From: a virus
Direction: 5' to 3' (one strand)
Virus record (IMG/VR): IMGVR_UViG_3300030328_004119
Span: 1 to 24,449 of that record
DNA length: 24,449 nt
A model generated the notes under the pieces. That model was not told the origin of the DNA. It saw nothing but the letters and a program-made list of their open reading frames with translations, and made no database searches. The position numbers and the translations under genes are program-made. Below are positions 13,801 to 21,919 of the stretch, piece after piece. Position 1 is the first letter of the stretch. Each line of letters starts with the position of its first letter.

Positions 13801-16277
13801 TTGTTAATTTATATCCACAACTTGATAGGGATAATAATAATGAAAATCCAAAATCAGCAAAAACAAAAGCTGTATCACAACCATTAGGTAATGTAGCAAC
13901 TAATTATCCTGAAAGAAGTTTAACAAGAGAAACCGTTGATAAACTTAATGTAAGTCTTGGTATTGGTGTAACAATTAATTCAATATCATATAGTACCGAT
14001 AGCTCAATAATTAGTTTTTCGAAAGATCATAATTTAAAGGGTTTGATGCAAGGAACCCTTACAGGTGGTAGTGGATATACTAATGGAACATATTATAATG
14101 TAAAAATATTATCTGGTAGTTCATCAGGTACTTGGTATGGAACATTAGCAACTGTTAAAGTTAGTAGTGGTTCTGTATCTGATGTTACTATTACAAATCC
14201 TGGTTCAAATTTCCCTGCAGGTACAGGTTATTTTGAAAATATTCTGGGTAGTGGTAGTAGTGCTCAACTTGCAGTTGTTGCTAATCAACTTGGTAATTCG
14301 AATAATCTTACAGTTCAATTTACAGGATCTGATGTTACCGATGATTTATATTATAGGATAACTTCAATTACTGGTGGAAATCAAATAGGTATTTCAACAG
14401 CAGTAGGAGATACGAGACCTACTCCAGATCAATATGGTATTATTGTTGGTCCTAGTATTCAAGCAGATGTTGTAATAGCAGATAATGTTGCCACATTTAC
14501 ATCTACTAATCCTCATGGATTGGTTAAAGGAAATAAATTTAGATATAATAGGAGTACTAATACTAATCGAGGAGACTTTGTTGTTACCTCAGTTACAAGT
14601 CCTACAATATTTACCTCTAAAACTACTTTAAATGATCAAAGTATAAGTAATGGATGGATTCTAAAACATGGATTGTCTGCAAATGATGAAGTTTCTTCAA
14701 GTGGTAATGAAAATTTATCTGCAAGAGGTGTAGAAATATTTAATTATGAAGGTGGAGTGTGTAAGGTAAATACAGAAACAATTGGTTCAACAACTTATGA
14801 CACAGTTGAAATTGTTTCTTTATTAACAGGTGCTGTATCAAGTTCTGCAGCAAGATTTCCACGTGGTTCTTATGTACAAATTGGTAGTGAAATTTTAAGA
14901 ATTATTAGTTCTGATTTGATAGGGAGTAGTACCAATAAGTTAAAGGTTATTCGGGGTGTTTTAGGAACACGAAAACAGACTCACCCTGACAACTCACTAT
15001 TTAAGAGTATTAGACCTGTTCCAGTTGAGTTCCATAGACCTTCTATCTTACGTGCTTCTGGACATACATTTGAATATCTTGGTTATGGACCAGGTAACTA
15101 TTCAACAGCACTTCCACAGGTTCAAGTAAAAACCATTACAGAAGACGAAGAGTTCTTATCACAATCACAAGAGAGGGCTTGTGGTGCAGTTGTTTATACT
15201 GGTATGAATAATAAGGGTGACTTCTATATTGGTAATCAAAAGAAATCTGCTCTAACAGGTGAGGAGGTTACATTTGACACTCCAATTCCAACTATTGCTG
15301 GAGAAGATCCTGCAAGATTGAGTGTTGTATTTGATGAAGTTACTGTTAAAGAAAGATTAGTTGTTGAAGGTGGTAAATCTAATACATCACTATCCGAATT
15401 TAGTGGACCAGTAACATTTAGTGAAACTTCAGATGTTCAAATAAAGTCACCACTTAGGCTAAAAAATGATACACAATCTGAAAGTGTATCTACTGGTGCT
15501 CTTCAAGTTGAAGGTGGTGTTGGTATTAAAAAGAACTTATGGGTTGGTGGTACACTAAATGTTAATAGTGATACTACACTTAAGAACACCAAAATAACTG
15601 GTAATTTGGAAATTGATACTTCAGAAGGAAGTTCTGGTACTATTAAAATTGGTAATTTAACACCTCAACGTGTTGTTTTTGTTGGTACAGGTAGTACATT
15701 AACAGATAATGCTAACTTTCATTATAATGAAAGTTTGGATATTCTTCATGTAGGTGGTATGCTCTCTGTCAACGAACCAGCAGCAGATGGAACAGCAATC
15801 CGATGTAAGGCATCTAATGGGTCTAATTCGGTACACCAACTATGGGGTCCTTACAATGCTGATAGAATGGAAATGAAGGATGTTGGAACTGCAGGTGATT
15901 ATGACCTTGTAAATACAGGGAATAATAATGGAATAAGATTCTTTGACGATGCTACTGGTATTAAATTTCTTGCTGGTTGGGATGGGAGTGGTAATGTTCA
16001 AAGTAGAATGCATATAGCGGGTGATACTGGTATTATTACGATAGAAAAGGAACTGCGTTGTAAAGATGATATTACTGCTTACTATTCATCTGATATAAAC
16101 TTGAAAGATAATATCTCACCTATCAAACAGGCACTAGATAAAGTTAAATCAATTAGTGGTAATACATTTGATTGGAATGCAATAAGGTACGAGAAATTAG
16201 TACCATTACTAATTGAGTCTATTAAAGAACTCTCTGCTAAAGTTGAAAAACTAGAGCAACACATATCAGATAAATAA
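10845..16277 (+). CDS. Large virion structural protein, beta-helix-like N-terminus, shortened S74-like C-terminus (1810 aa)
   Basis: Residues 17-75 (ILYVSPSDLDSSDN, IRPFKTLQRALIEAARF, TTILLMPGEHLIDNRPG) match the opening of phage and bacterial right-handed beta-helix proteins (pectate-lyase or DUF1565 style) and of large cyanophage virion proteins. The middle is a long series of beta-rich modules, including a GGSGYTNGT unit at about 1070-1130 related to one in the 2677-aa protein. The end resembles the Peptidase_S74 intramolecular chaperone: SSDINLKDNISPI supplies Ser1749 and Lys1754, spaced like the endosialidase Ser-Lys dyad, then ALDKV, SGNTFDWN and a coiled-coil helix (KLVPLLIESIKELSAKVEKLE). 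The usual segment with the G-x-I-A-Q-E-V motif is missing. By family knowledge the domain trimerises the fibre and may cleave itself before Ser1749. No clear late motif precedes ATG 10845; the gene may be read from upstream. Confidence 0.85.
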   Translation: MPLNKLDNFLKNVEGRILYVSPSDLDSSDNITNEGNSQIRPFKTLQRALIEAARFSYQIGNNNDLIEKTTILLMPGEHLIDNRPGYGILNDGGAKALTPGGVKVDASIFDLTLDSNFDLNQEDNILYKYNSVHGGVIVPRGTSVVGLDLRKTKIRPKYVPNPTDDTPNSAIFRITGGCYFWQFSIFDGDDTNEVYINSSDTERPTFSHHKLTVFEYADGINKYDRTNIDDLNMYYHKLSVAYDSASTRNIQDKYPGIPTGFASRRPEYEIVGAFASDPIEITKVYSGTGVFARADVTVQTKTNHNLDVGTPIKINGVVPDAYNVSAVVTTISATNPKEFTYTFAKFDPAIQATAGDVSKATVTIETDTVSGASPYIFNCSMRSVYGMNGMKADGNKATGFKSMVVAQFTGVSLQKDDRAFVKYNKTSRSYEGINIEPTSGSALSQDSASTNPAEVYHLDSNAIYRSGWENTHVSITNDAILQIVSVFAIGFNKHFYADTGGDASITNSNSNFGQFALIAEGFKKEAFEKDDTSYLTHIITPKAIGSAEENIDWLRIDTNETATNKLYLFGFEKEDAKPPSITQGYRIGAKKDDELYLQQVQDGTVYKAKIRMLDNDGGHTTSSVKEYSISSPSSNKFASTVTNQLATGEKVLVRSLSGDLPVNIEEDTVYYVIRENTTEFKLASSLSNARINDAISVYGGSDLKLLSRVTDKESGDVGHPIQWDDTKNHWYICVSASGADNTIYAQLAPLYGQTPSVTKTEPTYVKRIEDSRNIDDKIYKLRLAIPSETLIAKNPENGFVLQESSKTSHEVVTDFTSTDDLDRSDYDFDRNLKYIRAGSYSNGSQRVTIDADRPHNLKVGDSVVIKNIKSTNNTTGVGNSGYNGTFTVNTVPDNMSFTYLPGRDIGATATNPFSGKIDDNDLTVSFPRFERIDMQSNVYLYRNEILSSYNNEDNSDGIYHAYPLNAENNCPSDEKGFGNYQYSQNVVNLYPQLDRDNNNENPKSAKTKAVSQPLGNVATNYPERSLTRETVDKLNVSLGIGVTINSISYSTDSSIISFSKDHNLKGLMQGTLTGGSGYTNGTYYNVKILSGSSSGTWYGTLATVKVSSGSVSDVTITNPGSNFPAGTGYFENILGSGSSAQLAVVANQLGNSNNLTVQFTGSDVTDDLYYRITSITGGNQIGISTAVGDTRPTPDQYGIIVGPSIQADVVIADNVATFTSTNPHGLVKGNKFRYNRSTNTNRGDFVVTSVTSPTIFTSKTTLNDQSISNGWILKHGLSANDEVSSSGNENLSARGVEIFNYEGGVCKVNTETIGSTTYDTVEIVSLLTGAVSSSAARFPRGSYVQIGSEILRIISSDLIGSSTNKLKVIRGVLGTRKQTHPDNSLFKSIRPVPVEFHRPSILRASGHTFEYLGYGPGNYSTALPQVQVKTITEDEEFLSQSQERACGAVVYTGMNNKGDFYIGNQKKSALTGEEVTFDTPIPTIAGEDPARLSVVFDEVTVKERLVVEGGKSNTSLSEFSGPVTFSETSDVQIKSPLRLKNDTQSESVSTGALQVEGGVGIKKNLWVGGTLNVNSDTTLKNTKITGNLEIDTSEGSSGTIKIGNLTPQRVVFVGTGSTLTDNANFHYNESLDILHVGGMLSVNEPAADGTAIRCKASNGSNSVHQLWGPYNADRMEMKDVGTAGDYDLVNTGNNNGIRFFDDATGIKFLAGWDGSGNVQSRMHIAGDTGIITIEKELRCKDDITAYYSSDINLKDNISPIKQALDKVKSISGNTFDWNAIRYEKLVPLLIESIKELSAKVEKLEQHISDK
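16269..16276 (+). promoter_or_regulatory. T4-type late promoter motif GATAAATA
   Basis: GATAAATA overlaps the last codons and stop of the 1810-aa gene and ends 14 bases before the ATG at 16291. It lies in the 15-mer ATAAATAACTAAAAA (16270-16284), identical to 1876-1890. The predicted leader is only about 6-9 nt. Confidence 0.55.
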
Positions 16278-16290
16278 CTAAAAAGAAATA

Positions 16291-18312
16291 ATGGCAAATT
16301 ATACTAAGTCATTCAATTTTAGAAATGGGGTACAGGTTGACGATGATAATTTCGTTATAAACCCTAGTGGATTAGTAGGAATAGGAACTTCAGAACCAAA
16401 TAAAGAACTTGATGTTCTGGGAGATAGTAGAGTTTCTGGAATTGCTTCTTTTAATCATATTGGGGCGGTAGGAGTTGTAACTGTTGGTACAGCAATTAAG
16501 TTAGATGCTTCCACTGGAATTATAGAAGCAACTGGATTTAAAGGTAGTCTTTCTGCAGCAGATGGAATAGTTGCTATTACTACTGCTGGTTGGACACAAC
16601 ATGTAGTTGGTTTATCAACCGAAGCTAATGTTGGTATTGGAACAACTGAATTTCGTAAATACCAACTCCAAATAGGTAAAGATCCTGAAATTGATGTGGG
16701 TGTTGGTATTACTGAAGGAAATCTTACTGTAAGTGGATTAACAACTACTAAAAACTTCTTTGCATCTGGAGTATCTACTTCAGTAGGACTTTCTACATTT
16801 AAGGATGGTGTATATGTTTCTGGAGTATCAACATTTGCAGGAATTACAACTGTAACTGGAGATACTTTATTTGCTAAGGATGTTACTGCATCTGGTATTT
16901 CTACTCTCAATAATGTTGTTGTTGGTGGTGCTACAACAGAATTGGTTGTAGGTGGTGATACAAGAGTTACTGGTGTTATTACTGCACATGTTCTTGCCTC
17001 AGATACTTTTGTAAATGAACGTCGTATTCCTTTTGTTGGTGCTGCTGGAACATTAAGAGAATCTTCCGACAAATTAACTATTAGTGCTGATGGTGGTAGT
17101 ATAACTGCTCAGTATCTTACTGCAGATGCTATCACCGCCAACGCTAGTGTTAGTGCAGCAAGTTTTGTTGGTAGTGGTGCACCATTAACATATATTTCAC
17201 CAGAAAACTTTAATAATAATGGAATTGGTACAGTTAAAGGACTAGAGATATCAGGAATTAATACTACTGGTATTCTTTATGTCAGAGATACCGTAGGTAT
17301 TGGTACTACTGATCCATTAAGTGATATTGGAATTAAGAAAGATAAAGACTCATTTGTTCAATTTATTGGTCAAACTGGAGTATCAACAGTAAGTATTGGA
17401 CAATCTATTGGTATTGGTAGAAGCACTGCTGTTTTAGAATTTGGATCATCTTCTCGTACTTTTGATATTATTAATAATGATACTGGAGATGTAAGATTTG
17501 GAATACATGGTGGTCCTATTGATGATCCTGGTGCTGGTATTCATACAGGAGACTTTAAGTGGATTAGAAGAAATACTAATACCTTAATGACTCTTACTGG
17601 TATTGGTGGTAGTTTAGGTATTAATGAAGAGAATCCTCTACATCCATTACATGTTACTGGAGTTTCAACATTTACTCAGAAGGCATGGTTTGGTAATGAT
17701 ATACATGTAGCAAATAATATAAATTGTGATGGTACAATTACTGGAACCTTTACATTACAGAATCCTATTGAATATGATATAAATTCTGCAGGTGTAAGCA
17801 CTGTTGGTAGTTTGTATATATTTGACGGTGTTTCTAATAGACTTGGTGTTAATACCACTGAGATTACTACTGGTGCAAAAATGCAAGTAGATGGTTCAGG
17901 ATTATTTAAATCTTCTGAAGGTGCTACTGTTTCTGTTGGTATTAATACGGATACACTAGATACACAATATCCATTATCTGTACGTGGTCATGTTAAAGCA
18001 TCTACAATTACTGGATGGAGTAAACCAGATCAAGTAGGTGCTGGTGTAACATTACAATATAATGGTAATGATAAAATAGCATCTGTTGAATATGGTGCAA
18101 ACATAACTGGTATTTCGTCTGCAAGTACTGGAGTCAAGGTTGGTACTGCTGCTACTCTTGATGCTGGTGGTCTTAGAAGTGTTGGTGTAGTTACTGCAGC
18201 AGGTGGATTTACAAGTGGTACTGGAAATCCAGTTCAAATAAGTGTAAATAACACTGGTACCACACTAACATTTACTGTTGGTACTAAAACTGCTACCCTT
18301 ACACTGACTTAA
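16291..18312 (+). CDS. VGIGT/SGVSTF-repeat virion structural (fibre-like) protein (673 aa)
   Basis: The N-terminus (ANYTKSFNFRNGVQVDDDNF) followed by LVGIGTSEP at residues 28-36 is a pattern I recognise from cyanomyovirus structural proteins; VGIGTTDP recurs at 335-342. A second short repeat of the type [AVI]-[ST]-G-[VI]-[SN]-T starts near residues 158 (ASGVST), 176 (VSGVSTF), 200 (ASGIST), 320 (ISGINT) and 455 (VTGVSTF), consistent with repeated beta-hairpins in a fibrous trimer. No enzyme motif, signal peptide or S74 domain is present; the chain ends in alternating hydrophobic strands (TLTFTVGTKTATLTLT). It probably forms a short fibre or a fibre-associated virion protein. The start at 16291 follows a late motif and has only a weak AGAAA upstream. 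The next gene begins 3 bases after its stop, so the two are likely co-transcribed. Confidence 0.82.
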   Translation: MANYTKSFNFRNGVQVDDDNFVINPSGLVGIGTSEPNKELDVLGDSRVSGIASFNHIGAVGVVTVGTAIKLDASTGIIEATGFKGSLSAADGIVAITTAGWTQHVVGLSTEANVGIGTTEFRKYQLQIGKDPEIDVGVGITEGNLTVSGLTTTKNFFASGVSTSVGLSTFKDGVYVSGVSTFAGITTVTGDTLFAKDVTASGISTLNNVVVGGATTELVVGGDTRVTGVITAHVLASDTFVNERRIPFVGAAGTLRESSDKLTISADGGSITAQYLTADAITANASVSAASFVGSGAPLTYISPENFNNNGIGTVKGLEISGINTTGILYVRDTVGIGTTDPLSDIGIKKDKDSFVQFIGQTGVSTVSIGQSIGIGRSTAVLEFGSSSRTFDIINNDTGDVRFGIHGGPIDDPGAGIHTGDFKWIRRNTNTLMTLTGIGGSLGINEENPLHPLHVTGVSTFTQKAWFGNDIHVANNINCDGTITGTFTLQNPIEYDINSAGVSTVGSLYIFDGVSNRLGVNTTEITTGAKMQVDGSGLFKSSEGATVSVGINTDTLDTQYPLSVRGHVKASTITGWSKPDQVGAGVTLQYNGNDKIASVEYGANITGISSASTGVKVGTAATLDAGGLRSVGVVTAAGGFTSGTGNPVQISVNNTGTTLTFTVGTKTATLTLT

Positions 18313-18315
18313 GAT

Positions 18316-20442
18316 ATGACTATTGAAGTTGTAAAAGATAATAATTTCCCATCAGGTGAAATAAAGTTTAGTGCATTGAGAGATACCTTTAGAGGTACTG
18401 GAACTACAATAAAAGCATCTGAACTTTTTAGAAACACTAATAATAATAGAAGAACTGATATAATTGTTCCAGATTCAACTGAAAATGCTGCTATAGCAGG
18501 AGATGATTATACTGGTGAAGATCATAGTTTTTCTGGAAGTGGAACTAATTTAAGTCTTCTTACATTTAGAAATTCAATAACATATTATCATTTAAAACAA
18601 ACTGGTGTTGATTCAAAATTAGATTTTGATACACCAGATCTATGGAATAGTAATTTAGCTAAGAATGTTCTTAAAAAAATTAATGTGAATGGCACCATTC
18701 ATTCTGATGATCCTGATGTACCTGCTGCACAAATTGGTGGTACTGAAACAGTAGGTCCACGTAATTTAACTATTCATGCTTATAATGGTAGTAAGATTTT
18801 GGGTGCTGGTGGTGAAGGTGGTCCATATTATTATCCACGATGGGGTATTACATACACAAAAGGACAAGATGGTGGAACTGCTCTTTATGCCGCATCCTAT
18901 AATGTTGAGGATACTCCTGTCACTAGATGGATTAATGTTCAATTAGATGCAGGTTGCCAGATTTATGGAGGTGGTGGAGGTGGTGGACGTGGTGCCACTG
19001 GTGGAAAAGGTGGAAAAGGTGGAAGTGTTGTGGGTGCAGATGGTGGTGATGGTGGAAAAGGTGGTGATGGTGGAAAAGGTGGACATGGGCAAGAATATAA
19101 TCAATTAGCAACTGCTGGTAATGCTGGAAGCGCTGGGGAATCTGGTGATGCTGGATCTACCAAACAGTACATGGTAAGTGAAGAAAGTAATTCAGGATCA
19201 CGTACTTTTAATGGTGGTATTGGAGGTACTGGTGGAAAAGGTGGTGATGGTGGAAATGGTGGATCTTGGGGAGATTCAGGTGTTAGTGGAAATAATACTG
19301 ATAGGGGTAACGGACTTCGAGGAGGTGATACATCACCAAACGCATTTTTACTTAAAATCCCATCTAGACCTTTTAGTGGGATGCCTATAAATTATGGCAG
19401 ACAATATAATGGAACTTTCGTTGGTTTAAATAAAGCAAATTTGTGGAAGACCAGTTACTCTAAGAAGGGTACTGCTTACTATCAAAGTGGTAATCCAGTT
19501 ACTAAGGATGGTGATGTGGTTGGGTATAGAAAAATGTGGTTTGAGGATTATGATAATAACGGTGCCCATCAAGGTGGTGCTGTTGATGGTCATAATGCTA
19601 GATTATCATTAGAGGTTCCGCAGGGTGGTTCAGAAGCACTAAATGCTAGATTTACTACGGATGGTTGGGGTTTAACTGCTGATGGTGCTGGAAGAATTAG
19701 GGTTGTATTCACATGGGAGAATCCATTGGAGTATTCATCACGTGGTTATATCTTTGGATCTGTTACTTTTGAGGGTTCTAGTGCAGATAAAACTATTAAC
19801 ATGTATGATAGTGGTAATACAACAAGGACAGAAACAATAGAATTTAATTATGATCCTAAAATTACAAATGGTAATCTAGTAACTATTGTTAGTTCTAAAT
19901 CTGCAGGTCATAATCAAGGATACACTATTGGTGGTAAATATACTGGTTCTGGAAATCCACCATGGAATGGTGGACTAGGTAGTTCCCTTATAGAGAGAGG
20001 GAATTTTAGTGAAAATACAGGTGCACCTTATCTGGGTCAAATAACCCACCTAAATTCTCCTGCATCTGAAGTTTGGGGTCCAATTTGGTGTTATGATTGT
20101 AACAAGCAAAATTCTAGAAGAGATATGTATATAGGAACATTAGATTATACTAGCATATCTGCTATAAAATATAATGATAATGGTGGTGATTCGGATTATA
20201 TTGATCAGCAAATTACTCCTATACTACCTAATGATAAAGATTCAAATGATAATAGTATTGGTGACTTATTTTATGAAGGAAAGGTTAAGGGAAAATATGG
20301 AGAAGGGCACCGTTTGGGGGGATCATTACCCAATGATGGTACTGCTGGTGGTGAAGGAGGATATTCTGTTATTGGATACTATTATCATCTGATGGGTGAT
20401 ATATCTAATAGTACTCTTAAAGGACCATACACAAATTCTTAA
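18316..20442 (+). CDS. Glycine-rich adhesin-like virion protein (708 aa)
   Basis: The N-terminus (FPSGEIKFSALRDTFRGTG, IKASELFRNTNNN) resembles a widespread phage structural N-domain. Residues about 155-180 (GAGGEGGPYYYPRWG, KGQDGGTALYA), then G218 to about 258 (GGGGGGGRGATGGKGGKGG and on), and about 298-335 (GGIGGTGGKGGDGGNGG) are glycine-rich runs like those of T-even gp38-type adhesins and related cyanophage proteins, where glycine strands form packed polyglycine-II helices. Inference: this is a receptor-binding or fibre-tip protein. Residues from about 350 onward are mixed beta-type sequence rich in Tyr and Trp, and GGEGGYSVIGY lies near the C-terminus. The gene begins 3 bases after the previous stop and has no separate promoter. 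It is the last gene before a terminator. Confidence 0.8.
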   Translation: MTIEVVKDNNFPSGEIKFSALRDTFRGTGTTIKASELFRNTNNNRRTDIIVPDSTENAAIAGDDYTGEDHSFSGSGTNLSLLTFRNSITYYHLKQTGVDSKLDFDTPDLWNSNLAKNVLKKINVNGTIHSDDPDVPAAQIGGTETVGPRNLTIHAYNGSKILGAGGEGGPYYYPRWGITYTKGQDGGTALYAASYNVEDTPVTRWINVQLDAGCQIYGGGGGGGRGATGGKGGKGGSVVGADGGDGGKGGDGGKGGHGQEYNQLATAGNAGSAGESGDAGSTKQYMVSEESNSGSRTFNGGIGGTGGKGGDGGNGGSWGDSGVSGNNTDRGNGLRGGDTSPNAFLLKIPSRPFSGMPINYGRQYNGTFVGLNKANLWKTSYSKKGTAYYQSGNPVTKDGDVVGYRKMWFEDYDNNGAHQGGAVDGHNARLSLEVPQGGSEALNARFTTDGWGLTADGAGRIRVVFTWENPLEYSSRGYIFGSVTFEGSSADKTINMYDSGNTTRTETIEFNYDPKITNGNLVTIVSSKSAGHNQGYTIGGKYTGSGNPPWNGGLGSSLIERGNFSENTGAPYLGQITHLNSPASEVWGPIWCYDCNKQNSRRDMYIGTLDYTSISAIKYNDNGGDSDYIDQQITPILPNDKDSNDNSIGDLFYEGKVKGKYGEGHRLGGSLPNDGTAGGEGGYSVIGYYYHLMGDISNSTLKGPYTNS
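19050..19076 (+). repeat. 27-base direct repeat, copy 1 (Gly-Lys-Gly coding)
   Basis: 27 bases in the glycine-rich segment recur exactly at 19230-19256, 180 bases (60 codons) away and in frame. Recombination would remove 60 codons cleanly. The core GGTGGAAAAGGTGG also occurs between and around the copies. Confidence 0.88.
19230..19256 (+). repeat. 27-base direct repeat, copy 2 (Gly-Lys-Gly coding)
   Basis: Exact second copy of 19050-19076; the two copies diverge at the next base on the 3' side. Confidence 0.88.
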
Positions 20443-20514
20443 AATTATACATACCTTTGTATGGTTTGTAGTCGAGGGTATATAATTCTTTAAGGGAACC
20501 AGTAGGAAAACTGG
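20443..20514 (+). other. Structured 3' UTR or possible small RNA upstream of a terminator
   Basis: Just after the stop of the glycine-rich gene, AATTATA (20443-20449) can pair with TATAATT (20481-20487). This encloses the hairpin CATAC-CTTT-GTATG (20450-20463). A third helix, CCAGT-AGGAAA-ACTGG, lies at 20499-20514. These stand directly before the intrinsic terminator. ACCATAC at 20424-20430 could compete for GTATGGT at 20459-20465. Folding is read by eye only. Confidence 0.45.
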
Positions 20515-20517
20515 CAC

Positions 20518-20542
20518 AAGACCCAATACAGGGGTCTTTTTT
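20518..20542 (+). terminator. Rho-independent terminator
   Basis: AAGACCC (20518-20524) pairs with GGGTCTT (20532-20538) around a 7-base loop, followed by a T run ending at 20542. It stands between the structural block and the helicase operon and reads only on the + strand. Confidence 0.87.
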
Positions 20543-20543
20543 A

Positions 20544-20552
20544 TGCTATAAT
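20544..20552 (+). promoter_or_regulatory. Extended -10 promoter (TGCTATAAT) for the helicase operon
   Basis: TGCTATAAT combines a perfect TATAAT (20547-20552) with the TGn extension, two bases after the terminator. No good -35 hexamer is present at 17 bases, as is usual for extended -10 promoters. Initiation near 20558-20560 would leave a leader of about 15 nt to the ATG at 20574. Confidence 0.6.
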
Positions 20553-20573
20553 ATATTCAGTTGAGTTTTTTTA

Positions 20574-21770
20574 ATGCAATTACGTCCCCACCAACAGGAT
20601 GCTATTGATGCTATGTTGGCAAATAATAAGGGACAAGTAATTGTTCCTACAGGTGGTGGTAAAACCATGTGTATGATTGAGGATGCTAAGAGAGTATTGA
20701 GTACAAAAGAGATTGCAACCATTGTTGTGGTTGCTCCTCGTATTCTATTAGCAGGTCAACTATGTTCTGAGTTCATGGAACAGAATCTTGATGGTAATTA
20801 TAATGTTGGTATTCAAGTATTACATGTTCATAGTGGTGAGACTGATTACAATTCTACTACAAAGGTAGATGCAATTAGACTTCATAACAATGTTTGCTAT
20901 GAATCAAATAGTCATCAAATCATCTTTACAACATATCATTCATTACAGAGAGTAATGGAAAGTGATATTGTAGTTGATGTAGTTTATTTTGATGAAGCAC
21001 ATAATAGTGTTCAGAAAAACTTCATTGGTGCTGTAGAGCATTTATCTCTACATTCTGAACGTGCATACTTCTTTACTGCCACACCTAAGCATAGTCTAAC
21101 ACCACTTAAGGTGGGTATGAATGAACCTGATATATTTGGCAATGTAATATGCCAAGTACCTGCACCTAAGTTAGTGCAGGGTGGTTATATTCTACCACCT
21201 AAAGTTAAGGTTTATAAGACTGACATACTACAGAAGGATGAGATAACATTTGATGTAGAATGTAATCAGATTATTGATAACATTGATGACCACAATACAA
21301 AGAAGATTCTTGTATGTGCCAAGTCAACTAAGCAGATTACAGGATTGATTACATATCCTAAGTTTATTGCTGAATTGACATCAAGAGGTTATGATTACAT
21401 GTATATTACAGCAAGAACTGGTGCTGTTATCAATGGTAAGAAAGTAAGTAGAGATAAGTTCTTTGAGGTATTATCTGCATGGGGTAAGGATGAGGAGAAG
21501 AAGTTTGTAGTTTTACATCATAGTATATTATCTGAGGGTATCAACGTCAGAGGACTTGAGGCGGTTCTATTCTTAAGATCTATGGATTATATCGGTATCA
21601 GTCAAACGATAGGCAGAGTGATCCGTAAGGGTTGCAAAGAGAAGACTTATGGTTTAATATGTGTACCAGTCTACTCTAAAGTAGGTATATCTACTGCCAA
21701 AAAGGTAGAGGCAGTTGTTGATGTTATTTTCAACAAGGGTGAAGCAGCAACCAGTGTGGTGACAAAATGA
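20574..21770 (+). CDS. Superfamily II DNA/RNA helicase (398 aa)
   Basis: All main SF2 motifs are visible: an N-terminal LRPHQQDAI (Q/0-like), Walker A VPTGGGKT at residues 24-31, motif II DEAH at 140-143, motif III FTATP at 167-171, motif V LSEGINVRGLEAVLFLR starting near 319, and motif VI QTIGRVIR at 344-351. It is an ATP-dependent translocase of the type often annotated as DEAD-like or type III restriction res-subunit helicase in cyanophages, related to but shorter than T4 UvsW (about 500 aa). No nuclease or extra N-terminal domain is attached. A role in replication, recombination or branched-DNA processing is likely by analogy; the exact substrate is unknown. The start at 20574 is set by the terminator and promoter just upstream; there is no Shine-Dalgarno site. 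The TGA stop overlaps the next ATG. Confidence 0.9.
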   Translation: MQLRPHQQDAIDAMLANNKGQVIVPTGGGKTMCMIEDAKRVLSTKEIATIVVVAPRILLAGQLCSEFMEQNLDGNYNVGIQVLHVHSGETDYNSTTKVDAIRLHNNVCYESNSHQIIFTTYHSLQRVMESDIVVDVVYFDEAHNSVQKNFIGAVEHLSLHSERAYFFTATPKHSLTPLKVGMNEPDIFGNVICQVPAPKLVQGGYILPPKVKVYKTDILQKDEITFDVECNQIIDNIDDHNTKKILVCAKSTKQITGLITYPKFIAELTSRGYDYMYITARTGAVINGKKVSRDKFFEVLSAWGKDEEKKFVVLHHSILSEGINVRGLEAVLFLRSMDYIGISQTIGRVIRKGCKEKTYGLICVPVYSKVGISTAKKVEAVVDVIFNKGEAATSVVTK

Positions 21771-21919
21771 TACCTGATAAAGATCGCAAAGAACAACATA
21801 ATCTTTTCTTTGAAATGATGGGTTATAAACCCAGAAGAAGAAAGAAATACCACAGATGGTGGGAGTCTCCATGGATAGACTATGATGATCCAAGAAACCT
21901 TTATTATGAAAAACAATGA
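21767..21919 (+). CDS. Small basic protein of unknown function (50 aa)
   Basis: A 50-codon frame starts at the ATG overlapping the helicase stop (ATGA) and ends in an ATGA overlap with the next gene. The residues start MIPDKDRKEQHNLFFEMMGY, then PRRRKKYHRWW (basic, aromatic) and an acidic-aromatic tail (WIDYDDPRNLYYEKQ). No known motif is recognised; the basic patch could contact nucleic acid. Precise overlaps on both sides, with no spare bases, are the main evidence that it is real. Confidence 0.7.
   Translation: MIPDKDRKEQHNLFFEMMGYKPRRRKKYHRWWESPWIDYDDPRNLYYEKQ

Noticed and set aside
16455-17072. 205-aa open frame on the minus strand
   Set aside because: It is wholly inside the 673-aa repeat protein gene and its Pro/Thr/Val-rich composition is the antisense of GGT/ACT-rich codons; no start signal or motif.
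1900-20442. Diversity-generating retroelement in the fibre genes
   Set aside because: No reverse transcriptase gene and no template/variable repeat pair with adenine-specific differences could be seen.
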